Position numbers and translations under genes: made by a program. Positions 11,300 through 23,279 of a stretch of DNA of 64,000 bases are shown in pieces (position 1 is the first letter of the stretch; every line of letters begins with the position of its first letter). The stretch is from contig OW051497.1 in assembly GCA_932521035.1 (NCBI GenBank), forward strand, positions 9,424,001 to 9,488,000, written 5' to 3'. Source of the stretch: Oscheius dolichura. Lineage: Eukaryota; Nematoda; Chromadorea; Rhabditida; Rhabditidae. The notes beneath the pieces were generated by a model. It worked only from the letters and a program-made list of their open reading frames with translations, was not told the DNA's origin and did not search any database.

Positions 11300-13341
11300 C
11301 TAAATTGATACCCCTGAATCATGGTCGATGTTGACAATATGAACCTTTTTCTTATGGACTGGAACAGGTTTGTATTGCCGCAACAGGTGGAAGAGCGTAC
11401 CCTTGATTTCCAAAAGAGCGAAACGCATGCCGATGCACTGACGAGGTCCGATCCCGAACGGCATGAATGCTCTCTTCTGCTCCGCTGTGAGACATTCAAA
11501 TCTTAAAAAGTTATTTAAAGAAAAGAAAACTGGTAATTGATGAGAAATATAAACAAGCATGTAACCTGTCTGGGTTGAAACCTTCTACGTCAGATCCCCA
11601 AATTTGGCTGTTGTGATGGACCGTCCAAGGATCCACTATGATACACACGTTTTTGTGAATTGTTGTCCCCTCTATTTCAATGTCTTCCATACATCGACGA
11701 TGTTGCAATCTAAACCGTGTGATAAGATGTAAGAAAGCGAAAAAAAAGAAACTAACGGGGAGGCGTGGGGGAACAATCTCAAAGTCTCCAAAATACAATT
11801 ATGGAGGTATTTCATACTGTACAGTGCATCATAAGTTGCTTCAGGGATGGCGTCTATCTCGGCTGACAGTTTTCCCCAAACGTCATCATTGTTAGCTAAC
11901 ATCCAAGAACATAAAGCCAATGTATTCGCTGTCGTGTCAAACCCCGCAATAGAAATAAACCGACATTGAGCCGCTATTTCCTGTAACCTTTCGAATTTAG
12001 TCAAAGTGCTCAAAAACCTACACCTGGAGTCATGGCCCTTTGAACTTGAACTTTGCCTACGTCCACTATACCCTCACCTTTCTCGTGGATATATCCGTTC
12101 CATGAGAGGTTTTCAGTATTTTTAAAGAATTGAAGAAAGTCGTTTTTATCTTCTCCAGGCATTCTTTGTTGAGAGTATTCTGTCAGTATTTGATTGAACT
12201 GTGTCAGAGACGCTTCAGGCTGTTTTTCATGGTTCTGAATGACGTCATAGATCCTGCTTATCCGTGAAAGAATGTGGGAAAGGAGAGGAAATATCCCTGA
12301 AAGTCCGATAAGAAGTGAGTTTACCCTTTTGCTCCTTACATGACAATGTCTCAACGGAAAGTGACAGACAGGGGACCTTTCCAAATGCTTTAGAGAAAAT
12401 GGCATGGTATTTGTTGTCATTGTGAGTAGAATACGGCTGGCCAAAAGCACACCTAGCCAAAACGTCAGAGGTGTGGTTCTGGAATATGCTAAAAGGGACA
12501 GTGTATTTTTTGGGGGAACTAACCTGTGCATCTCTAGAGGTTGATCTTTATCTACTAACGGTTCAAAATACTCCATAAAGCTCATTATAGATTCGACAAT
12601 TGTTGGGTAAAGCTGAAAGTAGGAGATAATTGGTCATTTGTACCCAGTTGTATGGAAAGATTAGCGTGCTAATATCCCCAATTCTTCGTTTTTTCAAGCA
12701 ATTGTTGGAATCATTTCCAAAGAATTCGGTTCATCTGAACACACCGCTCTTCACTTCTGCTCAATGGAATTACTGGTCTCAATACATTTTTACTTCCATT
12801 TGTTTTCTTTTCGTTTTTCGCTTTTGCACGACAAACCTTTTTCATGTTCTGCGACGAAACAGCCTGGCTTGTGATACTGCGCATCCGTTTCCAGCGCTCT
12901 CCCCGTGCCGCGAACATGTGTACCGCTGGACTTTGTAGTGGATCATCGTCTAGGGGAACTCCCTAAAACTGGCCGCTGGCTAGACGGGGGAAAAGTGATC
13001 TAACCATCTTTGAATGGAAGTGGTCGTACTTCTTCTGGGAGATTTCATGAATAAGGTCGACATCACTGGTCACAATAACCGGGCTATCTCCGTGCATTGC
13101 CCCGTACGTTGGCCCGTAGACTTTGGACAGTTGACCAAAATCAAAAGAAGAACTGCCAGAGAGGAACAGTTGAAGGTTCCCTAGCGGCCAATAACTTGAT
13201 ATCACTGGGAATCCGCAATTTTCAATCAATCGTCGTTTTTCATAAAATCTGGAAGGAATAACGAATAGCCGGAGATGTTGCCTACCTTATTATCGAATAT
13301 AGAATAAAGGAAATAATAATAAGAAAGCAACTGCAGAACAT
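11300..13341 (-). CDS. Cytochrome P450, clan 3 (CYP13/CYP3-like)
   Basis: A microsomal haem-thiolate monooxygenase. A short exon encodes the membrane anchor ([19 protein letters not shown]) and joins through a 37-nt intron to [15 protein letters not shown] and the [16 protein letters not shown] segment. The C-helix WxxxR is seen as GERWKRMRS, the I-helix oxygen-binding motif as [10 protein letters not shown], the K-helix ExxR as [10 protein letters not shown], the meander as GFNPDR and the Cys haem loop as [18 protein letters not shown]. All conserved catalytic landmarks are intact, so it should be active. The haem loop is of the type seen in nematode CYP13 and vertebrate CYP3/thromboxane synthases. 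The stop is taken at 11300, and a few C-terminal residues could lie in another exon. The substrate is unknown. The downstream neighbour on the same strand is IDO. Confidence 0.88.
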
Positions 13342-15237
13342 TATAGTACCATAAGACCAGACAGACACCTGCTGTGCAACCACAATGATAACGACTGGAA
13401 TAAGAATCGTCGTCGACCCAAAAGACCTAAAGAAACGATGTTATTTCTCATAAAAAGATGGCATAACCTTTGGAATAGCCGGAAAAGATGTGACCAGAGC
13501 TTTCCATTTCCAAACAAAACACAAGAACTCATGAGAAAGGCAGACGCGGTTGTTCTTTATAGCGAAACGGTCTCTACGGATCGACCGGTTGGGCGCCCTT
13601 CTTTGGATAACCTTCAACAATAAAAGTTCCAAATAAAAACTTTAATACGCTACTTTTCAGCGGAAAAGGAAAAAGGTCCGAGAAGAGATGGTGACAAGTG
13701 TTCCTAGCCATGGACACACCTATAAATTCTTTTCGATGAAAGGATTATTTATCAAAGTTTAAATGGGGCCAAACAGGAACTTTGTCTGTTGTTTCGATTC
13801 TCGGTGATTTGATGTAGCCAACAGAAAACAATAATATGGGGTTTGTTTAAAGGAACTGTCGAAAGTCTACGAACTTGCGAACTTGTCTCAAAGCGAAATT
13901 GGGCCTTGAACAAAAGATCCCCGCTTGTGTGCATTCGCTTCGGGACGCCAAGATTCGAACGAAAAACACAAATTCTTTATGAAATGCTGGTAGTTTGTTT
14001 TGGAGACGTACTTCCCTTCTGGGGTCTAGTAGAACCCAAACATGGGACTGGCGATCAGCTGTGCTTAGAATATCCTTCACTGGCTTAACCAATGCCTTAA
14101 CAATGCTCTACAAAGGGGGAGAAGGAAGCCAAACGGTAGAGGAAGTCACGTACCACCGTACCGTGTTAGTCACGGTCCTTATTGTTTGTCTGGTTGTTGT
14201 CCTTACTTCCTATTAGTCTGGTCATATTGTATTCTCTCAATATCACGAGAAGTTCCCAGGACCCTTCCACTTCAGTCCGTTGTCTTGGAGACGTTCTTTC
14301 TCATGTACCTTTACCCCTGTCTCCTTCTACCTTCCCTCCAAACCGCCCCCACGTCCTGACGAGGGTCAGCCCCTACAAACAATACCTGACTAGACATCGG
14401 AGACCCGGCAGTGCCACTTCTACTTGCACAACGTTCTCAGCTTCGAGTTGAATGAGCTATGAGCCGTCAGCCCCGTGTGGCAGCCTTCTTAATGAAGAGC
14501 CCAAATGTGGAGAGATGGATTGATGGCTGAGGTTTTTTTCTTAGTATCTATTCCGTATTCACTTATGCTGACGGCACGCATTACCCCACCCCCAAAAAGA
14601 TGATCTCCTTCTAAAAATATTCGTTCCTCCTCCGTTTCTCCAGCCTCTTCAGACGGTTGTTTGATGTTCTTCCTTTTGGAAACGAAGATGAAATAAGAAG
14701 GTCTCATTCCCTCAAGAGCTTTGAGTATGTGATTCGCCATCAATTCCCTCGCAGACATGCCTATTGCTGGCCATGAGCGGTGGATAACGAGCGACTGCTT
14801 CCGCTGTGCTTGGCAACCTAACGACTACCTTCGAGGTTTTTGTTACATAACAATTTGACGGTTATTGCCCTGGATCTGTCATGGCTATCTTCCTTCTGCT
14901 ACTTGATCGGTTCCTCCTCCCAAGAAGTCTTTTTTACCCGGGTCTCGAATGTTACCGTAGTCATTCTTTCTTCTTGAGATCTACCCTCATAGGATAAACA
15001 TATCCCACTCCAAAATAACAAAGGGAAAAAGATTCACCTTTTCTTTTTATTCTCCTACTATGAAAATAGCAATTATCTCACGCAAGACACAACCACCACC
15101 GAATGCATCTGATGTGTCTATTGAGCCGCGAAAAATGTTCTACGAATTGTTGTCTGTTCCATTCTTCCCTTGCCTGTCACTTTTTAAATCTATCCTGTTT
15201 CTATTTATATCTCTGTCTGCTTCGTTTCAGATAAAAG
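13342..15237. other. Intergenic interval between divergent P450 and SLC18 genes
   Basis: This 1.9-kb stretch separates divergently transcribed genes and probably carries both promoters. The longest ORFs are a 90-codon minus ORF at 14489-14758 (charged, with ERIFLEGDHLFGGG) and overlapping plus/minus ORFs at 13843-14092. None has a recognisable domain. I see no RNA gene and no clear repeat. Confidence 0.5.
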
Positions 15238-17380
15238 ATGGGTGCTGTAGCAGAACTTATTGAGAAATACCGGGATAATAGGAAGGTTCTTCTTCTCATA
15301 GTCTATGTCGCTTTATTCTTGGATAATATGCTCCTTACTACAATTGGTAAGTACTACTTCTCTTTATTATCTAACTATCGGTTCAGTTCCAATTATTCCT
15401 GAATATCTTATGCGATTGAATAATCCCAACAGTAGTAGTGCCATCCTCCAGTCTATGCAAATTAGAGAAAAGAGACAGACCGTAGGAATATAGAATTTTC
15501 ATTAGTTTAACACCTTTCAGATCACATGGGATGATGAAAGTTGGGATCTTCCCGTAGACAACAATAGGGAGATCGATTGGGACGACAGTCCGCTTTCTTC
15601 AAAGCAGAAGAACAAAGGAAAGAGCAAGTCCAAAGCTCGATATGGCCCAGCAAAGCCTCCTTCTCGATCAGCACCCGAACAGTCTCCGGTCAGCAGAGAA
15701 AAGTTTGATCTTATTTAGGAACAGATCATTAAAATCTTATAGGATGAGACTACCAGAATTACCAGAATTCACTGAGAAAGATAAACACGCACTGGTTGCC
15801 AAGGAGAATGTCATGGTTGGAGTCATGTTCGGATCGAAAGCCCTAGTTCAATTAATTGCTAACCCCATGGTAGGACCACTCACCAACAGGTACCGCTTCT
15901 CTCCCCCTTTAACTCCTTTTCCAGAATTGGTTACACTCTGCCAATGTTTGGCGGTTTTGTTATAATGTTCCTGTCTACGCTCCTTTTTGCGTTTGGTGAA
16001 TCCTACGGCACTTTATGGTTTGCCAGAGCAATGCAAGGAATCGGCTCAGCCTGTACTAGCACCTCAGGTGTGTTGGTACACAAATGTGTTGTGTAAAACT
16101 TTCTCAGGGATGGGAATGCTCGCCCAAGCATTCCCAGATGATGCCGAAAGAGGAAGTGCCATGGGCATAGCACTCGGAGGTCTTGCCCTTGGAGTACTTA
16201 TTGGACCCCCTTACGGAGGAATACTTTACCAGTGGTCAGGGAAAGAGCTTCCTTTCATCCTGTTGGCCCTGCTGGCCCTGTTTGATGGATGCAAGTTGAC
16301 CCCTGTCTCAGAGAGATAGCCCTGTTTAGCTCTCCAATTCGCCGTCCTGCAGCCTAAAATCTCTCGAGGAGAACCAGAAGGATCAACTATTAAACAACTC
16401 GTCAGGGATCCTTACATCATCGTTGCCGCTGGTAGGCATTTTCTTTCTCTCATTATCGGTGTTACCCAATCCACCGGCCATAACAAGCAGCCCACTGTGT
16501 ACCTTGCGCCTGAATCATTAATAACTGCGGACGATTTCGGTCTGGTCAAATGAATAACTAAAAGTTCAGGAGCAATCACTATCGGAAATTTGGGGATTGC
16601 CATGTTGGAGCCGTCTCTTCCCTTGTGGATGATGGAAACTTGGGGAGCTAGTTCTTTCCAACGGGGAGCTGCCTTCTTGCCGGCTTCCATATCATACCTC
16701 ATAGGAACAAATGTCTTCGGTCCTCTTGCTCATAAAATTGGAAGGTAGAAATTGAGAAAGAGAGAATCAATGCTCGGCTTTTTAGATGGCTTTCCGCTTG
16801 TATTGGACTCGTAGTCATTGGATTCTGTCTGCTGACGATTCCTTCAGCAACGGCAGTAACTGGATTGATCTTTCCTCACCTTTTTATGGGATTCAGCATT
16901 GGTCAGAAGACGCTAAACCAAAAGTAACGGTTATTTTAGGTATGATAGATGCCTCCATGTTCCCCTTGATGGGGCATCTTGTCGACTTGCGACACGTCGG
17001 CGTCTACGGATCCATCTATGCCATTGCGGATGCTGCCTTCTGTTTTGCATTCGCTCTGGGGCCATTCTTCTCAGGACCACTAGTAAAGTCAGTCGGCTTC
17101 CCTACGTGAGAATCTCCAGAATACAATGACTCCCTTCTCTTCAGAATGATGTACATCATAGCTGTCATAAATTTTGCCTACGCTCCTCTGATGTTCCTTC
17201 TTCGGGATCCTCCCGCCATCGATCACAGTGAACAGGTACTGCCCGAATTAGAAGGGTAAAGACCAAATTTAGACGTCACTCCAGAACCGTCCTAATAACA
17301 CAAATATACCAGATGATCACTATGAAAAATTGGAAGGAAATGATGTCAGGAGAATGGAAGGATACCAGTACGACTATTAG
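15238..17380 (+). CDS. Vesicular monoamine transporter (SLC18, VMAT type)
   Basis: A 12-TM proton antiporter of the major facilitator superfamily that loads biogenic amines into synaptic vesicles (C. elegans CAT-1 family). ATG 15238 follows the acceptor cgtttcag by seven bases. TM1 reads [19 protein letters not shown] followed by VPIIPEYL, which is diagnostic of SLC18. The loop before TM2 carries acidic WDDESWDLP and a Lys/Ser-rich stretch. Later segments include [40 protein letters not shown] and [19 protein letters not shown]. The TM11 region [19 protein letters not shown] also matches. [14 protein letters not shown] and [11 protein letters not shown] resemble VMAT more than the acetylcholine transporter VAChT. 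The C-tail ends [10 protein letters not shown] at TAG 17378-17380. Tyr-rich endings also occur in VAChT, so the amine specificity is inferred. Introns are about 40 nt. Confidence 0.88.
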
Positions 17381-18311
17381 AGACAATTGAGGAGATATAC
17401 TTTTTGAACCTTGCTTACATGCTCAGAGAGCAGAAACTCCCTTTTAGACTATGATAGAGCTTTATTTCTTAAGCGTAACAATAAGTTATTATAATAATAA
17501 ATGTTGGAGCAAAGTTCAGGGAGACGGAGATTTTAGGTGTAGTTGGTAGCATAGAAGGTAGCGGGGCGTACTTCCTTCCATTATTGCAGAGGTCCGTGTC
17601 ACAACAGCATGTCATACTCTCGTCGTTATACTCACAGGAGTTGTTTCCAACAGCCTATATAGGAATTCTTTGGCTGGTAATGGCAGTTTTTAGATTTTCG
17701 CGAACATATCACTGCTCGATCTTCAGCGCTACAGAAGAAGAAGTGTTTGAGAACCCGCTAGGTACCAGTACCCTCTGGTCCCGAAGCGATTGAGTACATT
17801 TTTCATGTCAAATGCATGCCTTCGTTTCAGGCTGATGCAATGGAAACGTCTACCTTTTTCGGCCCGAAGTGTTGCACAGTAATGGAAAATGGTACCTGAC
17901 AAAGATTTTCAGTATCACAAGAAAAGATACTAAGCTGGTCAGGTTTATTAGGCTTCACCGTGTCAATGAACCCGGAGACGCATTCAATTGCAACGGAAGG
18001 ACAATCAACAGCATCCCCAGCAGTTGGTTCATAGTCAGCACTGTCAAAGTCTAAGAATCCATATGGCTCTCTTTAATTAAGTTTAATTGGAACCAACTTC
18101 CTTGGTAGCATCTGAGTCCGTGGGCGTTTCCTAGAGCAGAGAAGAGCAGCAAAATGCCGAGGAAGTACATGATAAGGAGTGAATGGCGTAAAGCGGGTAG
18201 TTATAACCCCATTTCACATTTTTATACCATTCTCCGGGGAAAGCCTTTATTTCAACAAAGCGTCATTACTTTTCAAGCAACTTTTTAATTGAATAGTGAG
18301 AGAGTTAGCGT
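17381..18311. other. Intergenic interval, convergent 3' regions
   Basis: This lies between the stop of the VMAT gene and the stop of the minus-strand small gene. It contains AT-rich polyadenylation-like strings near 17490-17500 and two 60-70 codon ORFs without motifs. I see nothing else that I can support. Confidence 0.5.
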
Positions 18312-18753
18312 CTACTCAAGACGGTAGTTTGGTGGAACGGAGGAGAGGCGGAACCGGGCCACCACGGGAAGTCCAAAGGCTGAGCCAGGTTTTCCTACGA
18401 TCAAGAAACGGTACTCGTCAGCGTGATTACGAGGCAACATTGCTGAAGAAGTCCATTTTGGAGTGAACGGTAACCTCTCACCAATTCGGATGTGTTCCTT
18501 TTCAGGGTTGAGGTACTTACGATCTATATAATCTGAAATTAAAGGGGAATTTAAAATGATGTATTAAAAATTGAAAAGAATATAGTAAACTTAGACCTGG
18601 TTATTAACTAGGCAACTTACTATCCATCAGGAACCTCTTGTTCCTTGCTCGGATCTCCTTCATCCCGCTGATCTCATCACGCTCACAGTTACCGAAGACG
18701 CGGCAGAATATGGTCGCGAAGAAGAGCATCGTCTCCTCAAAACCAACGATAAG
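18312..18753 (-). CDS. Small conserved-looking protein downstream of glucosidase II
   Basis: A short minus-strand gene. The acceptor gtctgtctcag ends at 18754, and the first ATG is at 18729. Exon 1 reads MLFFATIFCRVFGNCERDEISGMKEI and ends RFLMD. An intron of about 90 nt leads to an exon starting NYIDRKYLNPEKEHIRIGER. A final part reads LPFTPKWTSSAMLPRNHADE and KPGSAFGLPVVARF, ending PPNYRLE at TAG 18312. At roughly 110 residues, it has one hydrophobic N-terminal segment and is otherwise basic. The size and composition are typical of a mitochondrial inner-membrane or ribosomal accessory protein, but I do not recognise it. It starts 196 nt after the stop of the upstream gene on the same strand and has a splice acceptor before its ATG, as a downstream operon gene would. 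Confidence 0.55.
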
Positions 18754-18948
18754 CTGAGACAGACGAAACGGAACAAAATGAAGGGAGCAGAAAAAGAAAG
18801 GAGCGACTAATACGTGTTGTCAGGTTTTCCCTGTTCAAAGTAGTGACAGGCATAGTGGGCAATTGAAGGCGCAAAGGTCAAATAGAAATATTTATAGCAT
18901 ATCCAAAAATGTATATTACCCATATAGAGAAACAAAGAGTGACTGGAA

Positions 18949-21900
18949 TTAAGAATGGAAATCAATTTTGAACTCGTTTGTAATATAACCAGTAGGACTA
19001 GTAATCTCCATGAAGAAGTTATCTCTATCGTATTCAAAATCAAGCGGGTCGGGGGTGAAGTCATCCCGGTAGATGTGAGCTGTTCTCGGATAGAATTTAG
19101 CGCCTCGAATGACTATGCGTTCGATGAAGATGTCGCTGTCTAATTTGCCCTTGGAGTCGAGCCTCTTGTTCGTAATAGTGTGCAGATAGTCATGAGTCCT
19201 GAAAGTCCCGCCTTAATGGAGGCGTCACATAAAAAACCTCTTGAATGTTATTCCCCAGTAGGCGAAGTCCCCATTTTCATAATTGTAGGATTCGCCGTCA
19301 TCAAGATAAATGGTTCCGTTGGCGAAGTCTCCTTAAAAAGAAGTTAATAGATTTCATCAGTAAGCGGTTACCCTTCATATTTAGGGCTATGTAGAGGGTG
19401 ATTGGGTCTTCTCGACTGGCTTTGCTTGTCAGTTTGACTTCTTCTCTAACGGGGATAATAGTTCCTGAACGGTACTATATCATAAATTCTTGGCTAAGGA
19501 GCTATACCTCCTCGTTGGAACATAGGAATAGTCTTCAAATTAGCAGGAATCTGCACAGCTCCAGGAGAAGGACGAGCCTTATGAGTGTTCCATTCATACC
19601 AGACCTAAAATGTGAATTTTGTGTTTTGCTTAAAAGGATGGTGCACCTCTCGCCTTCCAGGAAGATAGATAGACGCCTGTGTGGCTTTGGGTTCAATAAT
19701 CGGTTTGACCAAGAGAGCATTTCCAACCATGAATTGTCTGTCTTCGTCATAGCTGCCCTCATCTTCCTGGAACTCTAACCAGAAGGGTCTCATTACTGGC
19801 TTTCCGGTAATTGTGTGTTCATAGAAGAGAGTGTACCTGAATTATCTACAATGAAAGTCTAGAAATGCAAAAACCAGTAGGGGAGGAATTGGTATCTAGT
19901 CTTGATGGCTTCTCGGATAGCGTCTGTCGTTGTGTCATTGAAAAGCCAAGGCTCACGACGTTTGGTGTCCTGGTGAGAGTGTCCTCTGAAGAAGGGCTGG
20001 AAGGCGCCCATTTGGTACCTAAAAAGGTGTAAAAGGTTGGTACTAGTATTATCCCACCATCTGACAAGGAGTTCCTCATCCGGGTCGCCAAAGAATCCTC
20101 CAACATCAGCCCCCACATGAGGAATACCGGCCGTTCCAAGAGTAAGCAACATAGGAATTGAAGCTTTTAGATGTCCCCAATCAGCAGTATTATCCCCAGT
20201 CCAGACAGCAGCTGTACGTTGGGAGCCGGCAAAGAATGCCCTTGTAAGAACGAACGGTCTCAATTCCTTGTTGTTCCTCTTCTTCAAACCGTCAAAAGTT
20301 GCCTGATGCTGTAAAAAATTACTCTATAAATTATTCGCATTGTCTGCCTACGTGATAGAATCCATACATATTATGTACATCCCTATGTTCGAAGTCTCCA
20401 TAATGGATTAAATCTTTTGGCATGGTGACTTCGGGTCCATTGAAGACGGATGGTTCATTCATATCATTCCAGATATGCACGTCTGTCGTTGTCCCGTTGT
20501 ACTGAATACTCCCTAATATTAGAAACAAAAAAAGTGTACCTTCTGCAGACTGAACAGATTTGCCCAAAATTCACGTGCTTCCGGGTTAAAGAAGTCAATG
20601 TACGTAGAGTCGCCGGGCCAGCAATTACCCTCGAAGTTCTTTTTGTCGTTCGTTTTGACAAAGAGTTTCTAAATGTGACCCTTAAGGAACACTATAACCA
20701 TTCAAACCTTCGCCTTAGCGTTCTTATATACATCATATTTAACATCCTTACTAATGTGGGGATCCACGATGGTTACTAGCTTTCTTCCTTTCTCGGCCAG
20801 TTCTTCGATCATTTCCAGTGGCTGGGGGAATTTTTCCTGATCCCAGGTGAAATATTTCTTCTTGTCCGTGTGTTCAATATCAAGCCAGATCACGTCAAGA
20901 GGTATTTCGTGCTTTTCGAAGTTGTCATGGACGTCTTTGACATCCTTCTGGTCAACATAATTCCATCGGGATTGGTGATATCCCAAGGAGAATTCCTGAA
21001 ACCTACATTAACCCAGCTATAGTTTCTACAAACTGGAGGAAGAGGATAAGTACCGGTCAAAGTACTGAGTTGTCTGAAACTGTCGGCAGGAGAAGGCCCA
21101 AGGGTGATGAAGATGTCGATCAAGCCACTCTCTGACATGAAGCGAGTATTAACCTGATGAACATCTTTAGCGCGAGTATCCGCATCAGCCACCAGCAGGG
21201 CTAATTTTCCCTGCAGAAATTAATTAAGCAGAAATGTGGGAAAGTCTTACTTTGTCGGCGGTCATGTGCTTGACATCGACCCAGGTTTCAGCTGCATTCA
21301 GCCAGAGGACGCCAGTAGTTCTTTTAGGTGTTGTTCCGACCAAATAAGGAATAGAGCCATACAAGGCCATCGGTGTGTTGAGTTCATATTGGAAGACGTC
21401 CAAATTGTACAAACGGTACGGTTCGTAGTTTCTGCAAAATTGTGTGAGATATACTGTTTTAAACTTACAACGTATCGCGAAGGTTATATGTTTCGGCGTG
21501 CTCAGGAATACCAAAAACGAATCTTGGCCCGACAAAGGTGATATCCACTCCAACTGAAGAAGAGCCATGTGGTTTGGTATCTTTGAAATCTTTGAATGAT
21601 TCCTCCCAGAATCCCTTCTCGCGATCGGTAAGAAGAATCTTCTTCTTGAACTTTTCAAAGAACAACTGACCCTGTGAATTGATAGAGGAGATCTGAAAGA
21701 GAGCTAGAAAATGTTAGTGACCAATCCAAACCAGTTTATCCTTGGCGTAGAAGTCAATTCGGAGGGGATTGTGGGTGACCACAATGCGGTGACCGTCATC
21801 CGTGGTCATTTTAGTGTCGTTAACAGTTGTCTTCGTCTTTTTGAACTTCTGTTGCTTGGGATCTTCTTTCAAGGCATCGACCGGTTGGAAACGAGGATAC

Positions 21901-22259
21901 AACGCTCCTTCGTCCTCATCGATTTGGATTCTGTATGCATAAAATCGAAAAATTGAATAGTATAGTGCATACCTGAAGGTAGAGTCCTTCAAAGCCACAA
22001 TAGCCATCTTTAGAGTGGTGTCCTTGTTTTTAATATTGGCTAGGAAAGCCGTATCATTGAACTTAACGGAATCTGCGACTACTTCAAAGCCGGTAGGCTC
22101 TTTTACTGCTCTCTGCCGTCTATATATGACAATAAACTAACTGATTGTAAAAACGTACGTGCAGAATCCTGACTGAGAACATATTTTGAATTTTTCCCGT
22201 TCTACAGCGGCAGTTGTGGAGACCCAGAGAAGAAGGGTCAACAGCAGGCCTGTGCCCAT
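18949..22259 (-). CDS. Glucosidase II alpha subunit (GH31, GANAB orthologue)
   Basis: The ER-lumenal GH31 enzyme trims the two inner alpha-1,3-glucoses from N-glycans in the calnexin cycle. A signal peptide ([18 protein letters not shown]) begins two bases after the acceptor ctatttacag. Next come [15 protein letters not shown], the N-domain, [20 protein letters not shown] and [10 protein letters not shown]. The catalytic barrel has [37 protein letters not shown] (nucleophile Asp in NDMNEP), [21 protein letters not shown] (acid/base Asp), [18 protein letters not shown] and [15 protein letters not shown]. The C-domain includes [11 protein letters not shown] and [14 protein letters not shown]. 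It ends [11 protein letters not shown] at TAA 18949. About ten introns are present and most are near 40-50 nt. All catalytic residues are intact. Confidence 0.93.
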
Positions 22260-23279
22260 AGCTGTAAATAGACAATTTGATGAAAAATCGACTGGATGTA
22301 AAGAGAAGAGTAGAAGACAAGAGCTACAAGCGCTAATAAAGCTGGGATTGAATAGATCTACGTGGCATAAATCGTGGTCAGCGTTCTTCCAGAAAATTCG
22401 GCGTAGGGGAGACTGGTTGGGTAGCGCGAGATGACCCTGAAACTCCTTAGCAAGACCGCGAAGGCCGTAGAGAGGAGGCTAAGAGATGGATATCGGCCAG
22501 GCACAGTTGTTTTGTTATTATCCCATACTATAGCGAGTAGAGTAGGGGTTCCATTTCTCTTTGAAATTCTTCTTATGTAGCTTCAGTTTTTTTCAATCGA
22601 CACTGTAAAGTACACGTTGCGTAAGCTGCATCGCACTCCTAGTACAGTTTCAGCTGTCGCGCGCGACGGTTAGGTATCGCAAGATTGTTGATGGGACTAT
22701 TGATGAATTTCATCTTCTGCCAAATAAAAAATATAGACAAGGTTAATTCCCTGTTGCAGAAAACCCTCTCCTTAGCTGCTTTACAACTTATCTTCATTCA
22801 GTATTTTTGAATTCTCTTGTTTGGTCAAAGATAGCATTTCCAAAAACGTTTCGGTGAGTCTCCGTGAAATCTTATTCGCAAGGGAGTTTGCGGACAATTT
22901 TGAAGCCTCCAGTCTTGGTTTCCAGGAGAAATAATTTGGGAGCTTTTCAAGATTAACCGGTCAATCACTTTATACTTTATAGCCGGTCAATACAATTTAA
23001 AAAAAAAGACAATGGGCACGTCTAAAGTTGAGATGTTTTATCCGCGTTTGCAGTTGTAACTTTTTAATTTCATGACCATTCATGACCATTCAGCAGCTCA
23101 CTTTTTTTTCAGCACAATAGGTCTAACAAAAAGCTATCTATAAATGCAAATATTCATTTTTTGTTCGTGCTTTCATGCGTTTATGCCCATAAATTTTTTT
23201 TGTAAATTCCATTGAGCTGGAAACCAGTTATATTTGTATGTAAGCACAATGTGGGAAAATTCTAGACAGTTGTTTATTA
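22260..23279. other. Intergenic interval upstream of glucosidase II
   Basis: One kilobase between two minus-strand genes. It is AT-rich with poly-T/poly-A runs and a short direct repeat of catgaccatt near 23080. No ORF has recognisable content. It likely holds the 3' UTR of the channel gene and the promoter of the glucosidase gene. Confidence 0.5.

Noticed and set aside
14489-14758. 90-codon minus ORF in the P450-VMAT interval
   Set aside because: Intact but without domain, intron or acceptor signature. It could be a small gene, but support is too weak to list.
20464-20779. Plus-strand ORFs within the glucosidase II gene
   Set aside because: They are antisense to well-conserved GH31 coding exons and introns, with no motif of their own.
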